Part shown: one piece after another, positions 16,470 to 24,653 of the stretch
Layout: each line of letters begins with the position of its first letter
Numbering within the stretch: position 1 is the stretch's first letter
DNA from: Streptomyces sp. 2131.1
GTDB lineage: Bacteria; Actinomycetota; Actinomycetes; Streptomycetales; Streptomycetaceae
Assembly (NCBI RefSeq): GCF_900105515.1
Contig: NZ_FNSY01000001.1
Coordinates: forward strand, 3,658,001 to 3,722,000
Length of the DNA stretch: 64,000 bases
Direction of reading: 5' to 3'
Program-made: the position numbers and the translations under genes
The notes under the pieces: generated by a model
Databases searched by the model: none
What the model was told of the DNA's origin: nothing
Seen by the model: the letters and a program-made list of their open reading frames with translations, nothing else

Positions 16470-17435
16470 TCAGCAGCGTCCGGGGGCGCGCACCACGATC
16501 ACGGTCTTGCCGCGCGCACCGCCCGCCCGGTTGCGCTCCAGGGCCTGCGGGGCCTCCTCCAACGGGAGTTCGGCGTCGACGAGCACGCGCAGGACACCGT
16601 CCGCGGCGCCCGCCGCCAGCACGTCCAGCAGGACCGGGCTCGGGTCGAGCCGGAAGTCGACGCCCCTGACGCCCTCGGGCAGCCGGGCCCCGGCGGCGGC
16701 GCCCCGGGTGGAGAGCGCGATACCGCCCGGCCGGACCGCCGCCGCGTGTCCCGCGAACGCGTCCGGGGCCGCCGACGCCAGGTCCGCCAGCGCGTCGATG
16801 CCGTCCGGGCAGGCGTGCGACAGGGCGTCGGCGGACGGACCGGCCGTCAGGTCGACCGTGGCGGCGGCGCCCAGCGACCCCATCCGGGACCGCTCGTCAC
16901 CGCGCACCGCCGCGATCACCCGGACGTCCCGGGCGCGGGCGAGCTGGGTCAGACAGCAGCCGACGCCGCCCGCCGCCCCGACGACCAGCAGGGTGTCGTG
17001 GCCGCGCGGCTCCACCGCCTCCAGGATCTGGGCGGCGGCCATCCCGGCGGAGGGCAGCGCGGCGGCGGCCCGGGGATCGAGCCCGCGCGGGACGAGGGTG
17101 ATCGCGGAGTCCTGCGGCACGCACAGGTACTCGCCGTACGACCCGCACGTGTCCGTCACCCCCGCCCGCCCGAACACCGCGTCGCCCACCCGGAAGCGGT
17201 TCTCGCCGCCGCCGATCATGTCTACCCGGCCCGCGTAGTCGACGCCGACGACGAACGGGAAGGACTGGGGAGCCGGGGCGAGGTCCCCCGCCGAGCCGTC
17301 CAGGACCTGCCAGTCCAGCGGGTTGAGCGAGGCGTATTCGACGCGCACCCGGACCTCGCCGGGCCGGGGTTCCGGCTTGGGCAGCTCGACCAGCACCGGG
17401 TCGCCCCGCAGCGCGCCGACGGCGATGGCTCGCAT
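16470..17435 (-). CDS. NADP-dependent oxidoreductase, quinone-oxidoreductase type MDR
   Basis: This zinc-independent medium-chain dehydrogenase/reductase has 321 aa. The GroES-like half includes SLNPLDWQVLDG and VVGVDYAGRV; the Rossmann half has the NADP-binding loop VVGAAGGVGCCLTQLARA near residue 150. It lacks the catalytic zinc Cys/His set, so it probably reduces quinones or enones. The substrate is unknown. ATG 17435 follows GGGAGGTG with 6-bp spacing. It is convergent with the S4 gene, whose stop is 12 bp away, and downstream of a membrane protein gene on the same strand. Confidence 0.9.
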   Translation of the reverse strand: MRAIAVGALRGDPVLVELPKPEPRPGEVRVRVEYASLNPLDWQVLDGSAGDLAPAPQSFPFVVGVDYAGRVDMIGGGENRFRVGDAVFGRAGVTDTCGSYGEYLCVPQDSAITLVPRGLDPRAAAALPSAGMAAAQILEAVEPRGHDTLLVVGAAGGVGCCLTQLARARDVRVIAAVRGDERSRMGSLGAAATVDLTAGPSADALSHACPDGIDALADLASAAPDAFAGHAAAVRPGGIALSTRGAAAGARLPEGVRGVDFRLDPSPVLLDVLAAGAADGVLRVLVDAELPLEEAPQALERNRAGGARGKTVIVVRAPGRC

Positions 17436-17479
17436 CCGTACACCTCCCTGTCGTGCCGCTCCACCGGGAGCGGCCCCCG

Positions 17480-18385
17480 TCACTCCGCCGTTTCCGCCAC
17501 CGACGGCGCCGGCAGCACCCGCTGGGCCCAGATCCGGGCCGCCACCGCGCACACCGCGACGGCCAGGCCCAGGCCGAGGACGACCCACACCGTGGTGCGC
17601 AGCGAGGAGGTCAGCGCGTCGTAGACGGCCGCGGCGGCGCCGGTGTCGCTGTCCGGGACCTCGTCCAGCACCCGGTCGCGGGCCAGCGCCAGCACCCCGC
17701 GCAGCACCAGCGCGCCGAGCGCGAACCCGGCGCCGGTCACGGCGGTGGCGGAAAGCGCGGCCAGGGCCCGGAACCGGCGGCCCGGTCCGCCGCACACCCA
17801 GGCGAGCACGATCGCGAGCAGCGCGAACACCAGGGTGCCGACGGCCGGCCACACGCTCGCCGAGCGCAGCCACCGGAAGCTCTGCCGCAACTGGTCCGCG
17901 CGGTCGGCGGAGACCAGCTGGATGTCGGTGTGCTGGACGGGGATCCGGTCGGCGAACGGCACCCCGTTGTCCACCAGGTTCTGCTTCACCTGCTCCGTGA
18001 CGGGTGCCAGGTCGATCGTGACGCTCTCGCCGCTCTGCCCGTCCAGCGCGCCGGTGACCGTCTCGTGGGCGGTGCGGTTGGCGGCGGTCCAGGCGTCCTG
18101 GAAGGCCTCGGTGGTGGTGAACGACCGCACCGCCTGGTGCAGGAAGTCGCGGACGGTGCCCTGGAGCGGCCCGACGTCGATCTGCTTCATCGCGTTGTCG
18201 GTGATCAGGTCGGCGACGGTGTTCTGCACCTCGGGGTCGTCGGCGAGCGGGGCGACGGCGGACACGTAACGGTCCGTGTCGTCGATCTCCAGATCGACCC
18301 ACGCGGACAGCGCGCTCAGCGGCACCAGGACGGCCAGCAGCACCACCAGGACCGCCGAGAGAGCCACCGAGAAATACGTCCGCAC
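17480..18385 (-). CDS. Integral membrane protein of unknown function
   Basis: The 301-residue protein has TM1 at about residues 5-28, a large extracytoplasmic region (30-175) that begins WVDLEIDDTDRYVSAVAPLA and contains VTIDLAPVTEQVKQNLVDNG, and then three TM helices (about 180-200, 210-235 and 265-288). This layout recurs in Streptomyces membrane proteins without assigned function. The start is GTG 18385; the stop is 45 bp before the MDR gene, so the two may be cotranscribed. No catalytic motif is visible. Confidence 0.75.
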   Translation of the reverse strand: MRTYFSVALSAVLVVLLAVLVPLSALSAWVDLEIDDTDRYVSAVAPLADDPEVQNTVADLITDNAMKQIDVGPLQGTVRDFLHQAVRSFTTTEAFQDAWTAANRTAHETVTGALDGQSGESVTIDLAPVTEQVKQNLVDNGVPFADRIPVQHTDIQLVSADRADQLRQSFRWLRSASVWPAVGTLVFALLAIVLAWVCGGPGRRFRALAALSATAVTGAGFALGALVLRGVLALARDRVLDEVPDSDTGAAAAVYDALTSSLRTTVWVVLGLGLAVAVCAVAARIWAQRVLPAPSVAETAE

Positions 18386-18506
18386 CCCTCAAGGGAATCC
18401 CGGATGGCGGCGGCGCGCCCCGGGCCGTGGGCCATCCGAGTTGCCGGGCGGCGCGACCGGGTGTGCCCTGGAGGGAAAGCGGGGGCGACGGAAGGAGCTT
18501 TCTGCC

Positions 18507-18905
18507 ATGGCCGCACACGCTTCGGTGCCGGCACGCGGGAGGCATGCGACGCCCGCCCGGCACCGCCCGGTCCTCAGCTGGGCGATCCCGGTCACGCTCG
18601 GCGTGATCATGGGCTGCTACGCGACCGCCATCGTCCGGGGCGGCGGGGTGCTCACCGGCACCAGGCTGGCCCTCGGGCTCGTCTCCGGCGCCGTGCTCGC
18701 GGTGCTCTGCTTCGGGCTCGGCCGGATCCAGAACCGGCTGCCGCGCGAGCTGCGGGCCGCCGCGTACGGGGTGCTGACCGGTGGTTCGATCGGCTTCCTC
18801 TACAGCCTGTCCGGCGCCAGCATCCTGTCCGCTTCGGTGATCGGCGTGATCCTCGGCCTCGGCGGACTGCTCGTCTCGTACTACTACTTCTATACGCGGG
18901 AGTGA
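18507..18905 (+). CDS. Small membrane protein of unknown function
   Basis: The 132-residue protein starts at ATG 18507 after a good GGAAGGAG. A basic N-terminus of 22 residues is followed by four hydrophobic segments: ISWAIPVTLGVIMGCY-like at 24-40, GLVSGAVLAVLCFGLG, GVLTGGSIGFLYSL and GVILGLGGLLVSYYYFY. Short linkers join them and it ends in a charged YTRE tail. It is divergent from the larger membrane protein at 17480. The family is not recognised. Confidence 0.75.
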   Translation: MAAHASVPARGRHATPARHRPVLSWAIPVTLGVIMGCYATAIVRGGGVLTGTRLALGLVSGAVLAVLCFGLGRIQNRLPRELRAAAYGVLTGGSIGFLYSLSGASILSASVIGVILGLGGLLVSYYYFYTRE

Positions 18906-18934
18906 GCCCCGCGCCGACCTCGCGCGTCGCCGGT

Positions 18935-18967
18935 CCTTGACCTTCTCCACGGGGGAAGGCCAAGGAT
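18935..18967 (+). promoter_or_regulatory. MerR-type promoter with 19-bp spacer and dyad operator
   Basis: The -35 element TTGACC is at 18937-18942 and the -10 element AAGGAT at 18962-18967. The spacer is 19 bp, the over-long spacing that MerR regulators untwist. An inverted repeat fills it: CCTTG/CAAGG at the ends and CCTTC/GAAGG inside, centred on 18950, with 12 of 15 positions paired. It drives the MerR-PP2C gene starting at 19014, so autoregulation is likely. Confidence 0.8.
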
Positions 18968-19013
18968 CGAGTGTGCCGGGGCGGGAAGTCCGCCCGGTAT
19001 GAGGAGGCGTGCG

Positions 19014-20123
19014 GTGACGACGGACGACGGGCAGGGGCGGGGTCCCGGCGCGGCACTGGTGACGATCGGGGCGTTCGCCCGGCTGTCCCGGCTGTCCGCC
19101 AAGGCGCTGCGCCGCTACGACGAGCTCGGTCTGCTCCCGCCGGCCCTGGTCGACCCGGTGAACGGCTACCGGTACTACGACCGGGCCCAGGTGCGGGCGG
19201 CCCGGCTGGTGGCCTGGCTCCGCCGGATCGGGATGCCGCTCGCCCGGATCAGGGAGGTGATCGCGCTGGAACCCGGCGCGGCCGCCGCCGCGATCCGGGT
19301 GTACTGGGCGCGCGTCGAGGCGGAGACGGCGGCTCGCCGTGATCTCGCGGCCTTCCTCATCGACCAGCTGTCGACGGAGGACGTCATGACATCGGTGGGC
19401 ACACTCGGAATCCGCTATGCGGCCGGCACCGATACGGGAGCGGTGCGGGAGACCAACCAGGACGCGGTGTACGCCGGTGCCCGGCTGCTCGCGGTCGCCG
19501 ACGGGTTCGGCGCGGGCGGCGCGGGGGCCAGCACGGCGGCGATCGAGGCCCTGAAGCCGCTGGCGCCCGGCGGGGTGCCGGCGGCGGAGCTGCTGAACAG
19601 CCTGCACGACGCGGCGGAGCGGGCCGCGCACGCGGTACGGGACGCGGTCGCGGCGAGCGCGGCGCCGGAGGAGTCCGGCACGACGCTGACGGCGATGGTG
19701 TGGACGGGCTCCCAGCTCGGCCTGGTGCACATCGGGGACTCGCGGGCGTATCTGCTGCGCGGGGGCGAGCTGTTCCGGATGACGCACGACCACAGCCTGG
19801 TCCAGTCGATGATCGACGACGGCTCGCTGACGGAGGAGGAGGCGTTCTCGCACCCGCAGCGGGCGATGCTCCTGAAGGTGCTGGCCGGGGACGGGACGAG
19901 CGGCTCCGGGCCCGATCTGGACGTCCGGGACGCGCGGCCCGGTGACCGCTATCTGCTCTGCTCGGACGGGCTCTCGGCGGTCGTCGACGGCGGTGAGCTG
20001 GCGCGGGTGCTGGCCGGGGCGGACGAGCCCGGCACCGCCGTGCGCGAGCTGATCGCCCTCGCGGAGGCGGCCGGCGCCCCGGACAACGTGGCCTGCGCGG
20101 TCGCGGACGTCGTGGAGCTGTGA
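19014..20123 (+). CDS. MerR-type DNA-binding domain fused to a PP2C Ser/Thr phosphatase
   Basis: This is a 369-residue two-domain protein. A MerR winged helix (about 17-85) reads TIGAFARLSRLSAKALRRYD and NGYRYYDRAQVRAARLV. A short helix (to about 125) joins it to a PP2C phosphatase (about 132-365) with AGTDTGAVRETNQDAVY, LLAVADGFGAGGAGAST, VHIGDSRAYLLRGG and LLCSDGLSAVV; the acidic metal ligands are intact. The phosphatase thus sits where a MerR effector domain normally lies. I chose GTG 19014, 7 bp after AGGAGG; ATG 18999 overlaps that site. It is expressed from the MerR-type promoter at 18935-18967. The signal and the phosphoprotein target are unknown. Confidence 0.9.
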   Translation: MTTDDGQGRGPGAALVTIGAFARLSRLSAKALRRYDELGLLPPALVDPVNGYRYYDRAQVRAARLVAWLRRIGMPLARIREVIALEPGAAAAAIRVYWARVEAETAARRDLAAFLIDQLSTEDVMTSVGTLGIRYAAGTDTGAVRETNQDAVYAGARLLAVADGFGAGGAGASTAAIEALKPLAPGGVPAAELLNSLHDAAERAAHAVRDAVAASAAPEESGTTLTAMVWTGSQLGLVHIGDSRAYLLRGGELFRMTHDHSLVQSMIDDGSLTEEEAFSHPQRAMLLKVLAGDGTSGSGPDLDVRDARPGDRYLLCSDGLSAVVDGGELARVLAGADEPGTAVRELIALAEAAGAPDNVACAVADVVEL

Positions 20124-20129
20124 GTACGC

Positions 20130-20167
20130 GGGAGGGCCCCGCACCACGCGTGGTGCGGGGCCCTCCC
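20130..20167. terminator. Bidirectional terminator
   Basis: A perfect 17-bp stem (20130-20146 with 20151-20167) and a CGCG loop lies between the convergent MerR-PP2C and universal stress protein genes. Confidence 0.85.
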
Positions 20168-20180
20168 GGCTGTCCGGGGG

Positions 20181-20603
20181 TCAGGCGCGGACGACGGTCA
20201 CCGGGCACGAGGCGTGCTGGGTGACGTGCAGGCTGACCGAGCCGAGCAGGGTCGCCTTGAAGCCGCTGTACCCGCGCGCGCCCACGACCAGCAGGTTCGC
20301 GCCCTCGGCCCGGTCGAGCAGGGCCTGCGCCGGGTTACCGATCACGACGACCTTGGAGACGGCGGCGGCGCCCTGGGCGCCCAGCGCCTCCTCCAGCGTC
20401 TCGGTCAGCGACACCGTGGCCATGGCCTGCGGGTCGAAATCCTCCGGCAGGCCCGGCATCATCGACGCCCAGCTGGTGGCGGGGTACTCCCAGCTGTTGA
20501 CGGCCTCCACCGTGTCACCGGTCAGCTCCGCCTGGCGTACGGCCCAGTGCAGTGCCTTGACCGACGACTCGGAGCCGTCCACGCCCACCACGATCCTGCC
20601 CAT
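20181..20603 (-). CDS. Universal stress protein
   Basis: A single-domain UspA protein of 140 aa. It opens with MGRIVVGVDGSESSVKALHWA. The ATP-binding signature sits near the end: LLVVGARGYSGFKATLLGSVS, matching G-2x-G-9x-G-S/T, so the protein probably binds ATP. ATG 20603 has GGAGG 7 bp upstream. It converges on the MerR-PP2C gene and has 125 bp of its own upstream region, so it is likely transcribed alone. In actinobacteria such proteins respond to hypoxia and stationary phase (family knowledge). Confidence 0.93.
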   Translation of the reverse strand: MGRIVVGVDGSESSVKALHWAVRQAELTGDTVEAVNSWEYPATSWASMMPGLPEDFDPQAMATVSLTETLEEALGAQGAAAVSKVVVIGNPAQALLDRAEGANLLVVGARGYSGFKATLLGSVSLHVTQHASCPVTVVRA

Positions 20604-20728
20604 CTCTGCCTCCAGCTGGGTTCTGCGGTTGTGCTCGGTTCGTGCTCGCGTCACGTCTTCCCGTACGACTCTAGTCAAAACGGGCGAAACGGCGATTCCC
20701 GCTGGTCCGGCCGGATCGACCGGTCCGG

Positions 20729-21382
20729 TCAGGCCGGGCGCAGGGCGGCGAGCTGCTGCTCGAAGGGGACCACCTCGTCGTCCAGCCCGGGGGCGCGTGA
20801 CGCACCGGAGACGGCGCGGCCGCCCGAGACGGCCCCGGCCAGCTCCCCGCCCGCGCGCCGGATGCGGGCCGGCAGGCCGTCGGCGTACGCGTCGCCCGCC
20901 GCGCCCCAGTCCTCCGACGCCGCGTACACCGAGGTCGGCAGCGTGACGGCGCGCAGATAGGCGAAGAGCGGGCGCATCGCGTGCTCCAGGACCAGCGAGT
21001 GCCGGGGGGTGCCGCCGGTCGCGGCGACGAGCACGGGCTTGCCGGTCAGCGCGGTGTTCTCGACCAGGTCGAAGAACGACTTGAACAGGCCGCTGTACGA
21101 GGCAGTGAACACCGGTGTCACCGCGATCAGCCCGTCCGCGCCCGTCACCGCCGCGAGCGCGTCCTCCAGGGCGGCCGACGGGAAGCCGGACACCAGGTGG
21201 CCCGCGATGTCCACGGCCAGGTCGCGCAGTTCGATCACCCGGACGTCGACCGCGCGGTCCTGCGCGGCCTCCAGCTGCTCCCGGGTGGCGGCGGCCAGCC
21301 GGTCGGCCAGCAGCCGGGTCGAGGACGGGTTGCTGAGGCCGGCCGAGACGGCGACGATCCTCAGGGGTTCGGTGGCGAACAC
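20729..21382 (-). CDS. FMN reductase partner of the luciferase-like monooxygenase (CE1759 family)
   Basis: The 217-residue flavodoxin-fold NAD(P)H:FMN reductase shows the FMN phosphate loop SAGLSNPSSTRLLADRL near residue 13 and TPVFTASYSGLFKSFFDLVE near 88, where flavin and substrate bind. It supplies reduced FMN to the monooxygenase encoded just upstream. The GTG start at 21382 comes 2 bp after that gene's stop, so translation is coupled. The pairing is the known CE1758/CE1759 two-component type first named in Corynebacterium. The oxidised substrate is unknown. Confidence 0.9.
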   Translation of the reverse strand: MFATEPLRIVAVSAGLSNPSSTRLLADRLAAATREQLEAAQDRAVDVRVIELRDLAVDIAGHLVSGFPSAALEDALAAVTGADGLIAVTPVFTASYSGLFKSFFDLVENTALTGKPVLVAATGGTPRHSLVLEHAMRPLFAYLRAVTLPTSVYAASEDWGAAGDAYADGLPARIRRAGGELAGAVSGGRAVSGASRAPGLDDEVVPFEQQLAALRPA

Positions 21383-21384
21383 GG

Positions 21385-22470
21385 TCAGCTCTCCTTCGTG
21401 ACGGTGGCGGCGAGGGCGGGGTGCAGCGGCGCGGTCTCGGGGACACCGGCCGGGCGCAGGGCGGCGAACTCCTTGCGCAGGACGGGGACGACCTCCTCGC
21501 CGAGGATGTCGAGCTGCTCCAGGACCGTCTTCAGCGGCAGGCCCGCGTGGTCCATCAGGAACAGCTGACGCTGGTAGTCGCCCACGGCGTCCCGGAAGGT
21601 CAGCGTCCGCTCGATGACCTCCTGGGGCGATCCCACGGTCAGCGGCGTCTGCTGCGTGAAGTCCTCCATCGACGGTCCGTGCCCGTAGACCGGCGCGTTG
21701 TCGAAGTACGGACGGAACTCCCGTACCGCGTCCTGCGAGTTCTTCCGCATGAACACCTGGCCGCCGAGGCCGACGATCGCCTGCTCGGCGGTGCCGTGGC
21801 CGTAGTGCGCGTACCGCTGCCGGTACAGCCGCACCATCTTCTTCGTGTGCTCGATGGGCCAGAAGATGTTGTTGTGGAAGAAGCCGTCGCCGTAGTACGC
21901 GGCCTGCTCGGCGATCTCCGGCGAGCGGATGGAGCCGTGCCAGACGAACGGGGGCACGCCGTCCAGCGGGCGCGGGGTGGCCGTGAACGACTGGAGCGGC
22001 GTACGGAACTTGCCCTCCCAGTCCACGACGTCCTCCCGCCACAGCTTGTGCAGCAGGGCGTAGTTCTCGATGGCGAGCGGGATGCCCTGGCGGATGTCCT
22101 TGCCGAACCACGGGTACACCGGGCCGGTGTTCCCGCGCCCCATCATCAGGTCCACGCGACCGTCCGAGAGGTGCTGGAGCGTCGCGTAGTCCTCGGCGAT
22201 CTTCACCGGGTCGTTGGTGGTGATCAGCGTCGTCGAGGTCGACAGGATGATGTTCTTCGTCTGCGCGGCGATGTAACCGAGCGTGGTGGTCGGTGACGAG
22301 GGGACGAACGGCGGGTTGTGGTGCTCACCGGTCGCGAAGACGTCGAGCCCGACCTCCTCGGCCTTCCGCGCAATGGCGACCGTGGCCTTGATCCGCTCGT
22401 GCTCGCTCGGCGTCGTACCGGTCGTGGGGTCGGTGGTGACGTCCCCGACGGTGAAGATCCCGAACTGCAT
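21385..22470 (-). CDS. Luciferase-like FMN-dependent monooxygenase (CE1758 family)
   Basis: This bacterial-luciferase-fold (TIM barrel) flavin monooxygenase has 361 aa. Recognisable segments are MQFGIFTVGDVTTDPTTG, GLDVFATGEHHNPPFVPSSP (the conserved His pair) and DLMMGRGNTGPVYPWFG. ATG 22470 has AGGAGG upstream. It is the first gene of a two-gene operon with its FMN reductase. Directly upstream lies a tandem GTTGAAC motif (22494-22507) that may be an operator. Related pairs are assigned to detoxification or oxidation of small organic compounds, without firm substrates. Confidence 0.92.
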   Translation of the reverse strand: MQFGIFTVGDVTTDPTTGTTPSEHERIKATVAIARKAEEVGLDVFATGEHHNPPFVPSSPTTTLGYIAAQTKNIILSTSTTLITTNDPVKIAEDYATLQHLSDGRVDLMMGRGNTGPVYPWFGKDIRQGIPLAIENYALLHKLWREDVVDWEGKFRTPLQSFTATPRPLDGVPPFVWHGSIRSPEIAEQAAYYGDGFFHNNIFWPIEHTKKMVRLYRQRYAHYGHGTAEQAIVGLGGQVFMRKNSQDAVREFRPYFDNAPVYGHGPSMEDFTQQTPLTVGSPQEVIERTLTFRDAVGDYQRQLFLMDHAGLPLKTVLEQLDILGEEVVPVLRKEFAALRPAGVPETAPLHPALAATVTKES

Positions 22471-22493
22471 GGCGTCCGCCTCCTGCGCTTTTT

Positions 22494-22507
22494 GTTGAAC
22501 GTTGAAC
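22494..22507. promoter_or_regulatory. Candidate operator of the monooxygenase operon
   Basis: Two abutting GTTGAAC heptamers read as TTGAAC-GTTGAA, a near-palindrome around AACGTT. They lie 24 bp upstream of the monooxygenase start in an AT-richer patch, a typical place for a MarR/TetR site. No adjacent regulator gene is present. Confidence 0.4.
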
Positions 22508-22591
22508 TAAGTGAACGCATCGTACAACCGGGGGCATGGGCGGCATATTCCTTCCCGGCCACGCGTGCCCCGGTCCGGCGCCGAGGGTTCG

Positions 22592-22614
22592 TCCTCAAGC
22601 GCCGGACGGGCTGG
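22592..22614. repeat. Dispersed intergenic repeat, copy 1
   Basis: The core TCCTCAAGCGCCGGACGGGC is shared, with one difference, with 29574-29593. In the forward frame it translates as SSSAGRAG, a peptide I recall recurring as a spurious ORF in Streptomyces. It lies downstream of the channel-like gene's stop. Confidence 0.7.
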
Positions 22615-22676
22615 TTTGCCCCGGGTGGGGCGGGTACGCGGCGCCCGGCCGACGGGCTGGACGGCGGCCGGGGCAT

Positions 22677-24623
22677 TCAGCGGCGCGTCAGCGCCCGGCG
22701 GCCCATCAGTTCCGCGAGGCCCCGTCGTGTCGCGGCGATGATCACGCGGTCCGTCGGGCGGAGCACGTAGCCGGGGTGGATGTTCCACACGAGGGCGCCC
22801 TCGCCGGTGGAGGCGGGCCCGGTCGGGGCCACGTCCAGGGCCAGGACGCGCCACGCGCCCGCGCGGAACGCCTGTTCCACCGTACGGCCCTCCAGCTGGG
22901 GATGCCCGGCGACCTCGATCGCGGCGAACAGGAGCACCTTCCGTTCGACCGGGATCGCGCCCAGGATCTGCCGGCCCATCATCGCGACGGCGAAGGACGG
23001 CCCGGCCAGGTGGGAGACCGAGCGGGAGCGGGTGATCGCCTGCGGGTGGGCCGTGCGCAGGGTGCGGTAGACCGCCGTGGCGAACTCGTCGTCGAAGAGC
23101 CGCACCGTCACCCGCAGGTTCGGCTTGAGCGAGCGGGCGTAGAGCGCGGCCTCCAGGTTCGTCGTGTCGATGCTGGTCAGCGCGAGGAGCCCGCGTGAGC
23201 GGCTGATCTTGGCCGCCTCCAGCACCCCTTCGTCCGTGACGTCACCGAGCACCACCGGCACGTGCAGCCGCCGGGCGACGGGGATGCCCCGCGCGTCCGG
23301 GTCCTCCTCCACGCACACCACCGGGATGCCCAGCTCCCGCAGGTGCACCAGGACCCGGGTGCCGATCTTGCCGAGGCCGAGCAGCACCACGTGCCCGGAC
23401 AGGCCGCGCGGCGGGCGCCGCAGCGAGGACGCGGTGCGCAGCGAGCCGAACGCCTCCAGAACACCGGCCACCAGCAGGGGCAGCAGCATCAGGCCCGCGA
23501 TGCCGGAGAGGATCTGGATGATCTGGCGGGGGGTGGGGTCACCGATCGCCGGGTCGCCCATGGCGAACAGGTCGAGCAGGGTGAGATACGTGGCGTGCAG
23601 CGGGTTGTCGCCGGTGGTGATCGTGGAGGCCACCGCGAGCCCGAGGACCGCCAGCCCGACGCCGAGCGCCGACCACCGCAGCCGCCGCGAGAAGAACTGG
23701 CTGAGCGGCGCGCTCCGGCCGCTCATCCGGACCTTCGGGGCGGCCGGCCCGGACTGCGTGACGGCCTCCAGGACGACCGCGCCGCGCCCGGCCGCGGCGG
23801 CGATCTCCGCCGGGTCCGGGAGCAGTTGCGGCCCCTCCGCACCGCTGCTGTCGGAGCCCTCCGCACCGGCCGGGTCGTGGGTGGTGGAGGACAGCAGGGC
23901 CAGCGTGCACAGCCCGGGGTCCGCGACCTGGCCGCCCCGGGGCGGGGTGCGCTCGGCGGCCCGCAGGAACAGGCCCTCCGCCCGGATCACCCGCGTCGAC
24001 CCGGCGAGCGCGGTGGCCGCGAGGGCGGGCGCGGCGGTGTCGGCGTCGGACAGGACCGTGGTGGAGGCGTCGATCGCGGCCTGGTCGAGCCCGGGGGACG
24101 CGACGGCGGCGGCCTGGTCGAGCAGGGTCTCCAGATGCTGGCCGAGCTTGCGGTTGTAGAGCCGGATCACCAGCCGGACACGGGGGTTGAGCCGGCGGGC
24201 GGTCAGCGCGGCCCGGATGTTGCGCTCGTCGTCGTCGTAGACGAGGGCGACCGCCGCCGCCCGGCCGATGCCCGCCTCCTCCAGCGCCTCGTCGGACGGC
24301 TCGGCCGCCTGGAGGATGCGCACCGCCTCCACTCCGGCGTTGGTGTCCCCGTCCGAACCGTGCGGCAGCCCGCCCCCGTTGCGGTTCATCGCGGACGCCA
24401 TCCGCCCGAACAGCGCGGCTGCCCTTCCCCGTCCGCTCAGCGGCTCGTCCGGTCCGGCCGTGCCCGGGCCCGGCGGTACGACGAGGGTGACCCGCTCCCC
24501 GTAGACGTACCGCAGCTCCACGGCGAGCCGCTGGGCGAGCGCGTCGTCCCCGCAGACGACCATGTGGCCCGTGAACGGGGAGGGTTGGGGTTGCTGGGGG
24601 AATGAGGACACGTGTCCCAGCAT
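22677..24623 (-). CDS. Channel-like membrane protein with two RCK/TrkA-N domains
   Basis: The 648-residue protein has a first Rossmann/TrkA-N-like region from about 18 to 215 (GHMVVCGDDALAQRLAVEL). Two TM helices follow (about 318-340 and 372-392) with a short pore-like segment between them. A second, complete RCK domain lies from about 410 to the end (GHVVLLGLGKIGTRVLVHL, VVLGDVTDEGVLEAA). The layout resembles a ligand-gated K+ channel, but the pore stretch YLTLLDLFAMGDPAIGD lacks TVGYG, so ion selectivity is doubtful. ATG 24623 lies 30 bp after the DUF3686 ATPase stop with AAGGGAG between, so the two are in one operon. Confidence 0.85.
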   Translation of the reverse strand: MLGHVSSFPQQPQPSPFTGHMVVCGDDALAQRLAVELRYVYGERVTLVVPPGPGTAGPDEPLSGRGRAAALFGRMASAMNRNGGGLPHGSDGDTNAGVEAVRILQAAEPSDEALEEAGIGRAAAVALVYDDDERNIRAALTARRLNPRVRLVIRLYNRKLGQHLETLLDQAAAVASPGLDQAAIDASTTVLSDADTAAPALAATALAGSTRVIRAEGLFLRAAERTPPRGGQVADPGLCTLALLSSTTHDPAGAEGSDSSGAEGPQLLPDPAEIAAAAGRGAVVLEAVTQSGPAAPKVRMSGRSAPLSQFFSRRLRWSALGVGLAVLGLAVASTITTGDNPLHATYLTLLDLFAMGDPAIGDPTPRQIIQILSGIAGLMLLPLLVAGVLEAFGSLRTASSLRRPPRGLSGHVVLLGLGKIGTRVLVHLRELGIPVVCVEEDPDARGIPVARRLHVPVVLGDVTDEGVLEAAKISRSRGLLALTSIDTTNLEAALYARSLKPNLRVTVRLFDDEFATAVYRTLRTAHPQAITRSRSVSHLAGPSFAVAMMGRQILGAIPVERKVLLFAAIEVAGHPQLEGRTVEQAFRAGAWRVLALDVAPTGPASTGEGALVWNIHPGYVLRPTDRVIIAATRRGLAELMGRRALTRR

Positions 24624-24653
24624 GCCTTGCTCCCTTCCGGAAGATCGATACCG

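Noticed and set aside
16470..20147. A continuous 1225-codon minus-strand frame
   Set aside because: Only its last 321 codons (from ATG 17435, with its own ribosome-binding site) form a real protein. The rest runs antisense to other genes or in the wrong frame of the membrane protein gene.
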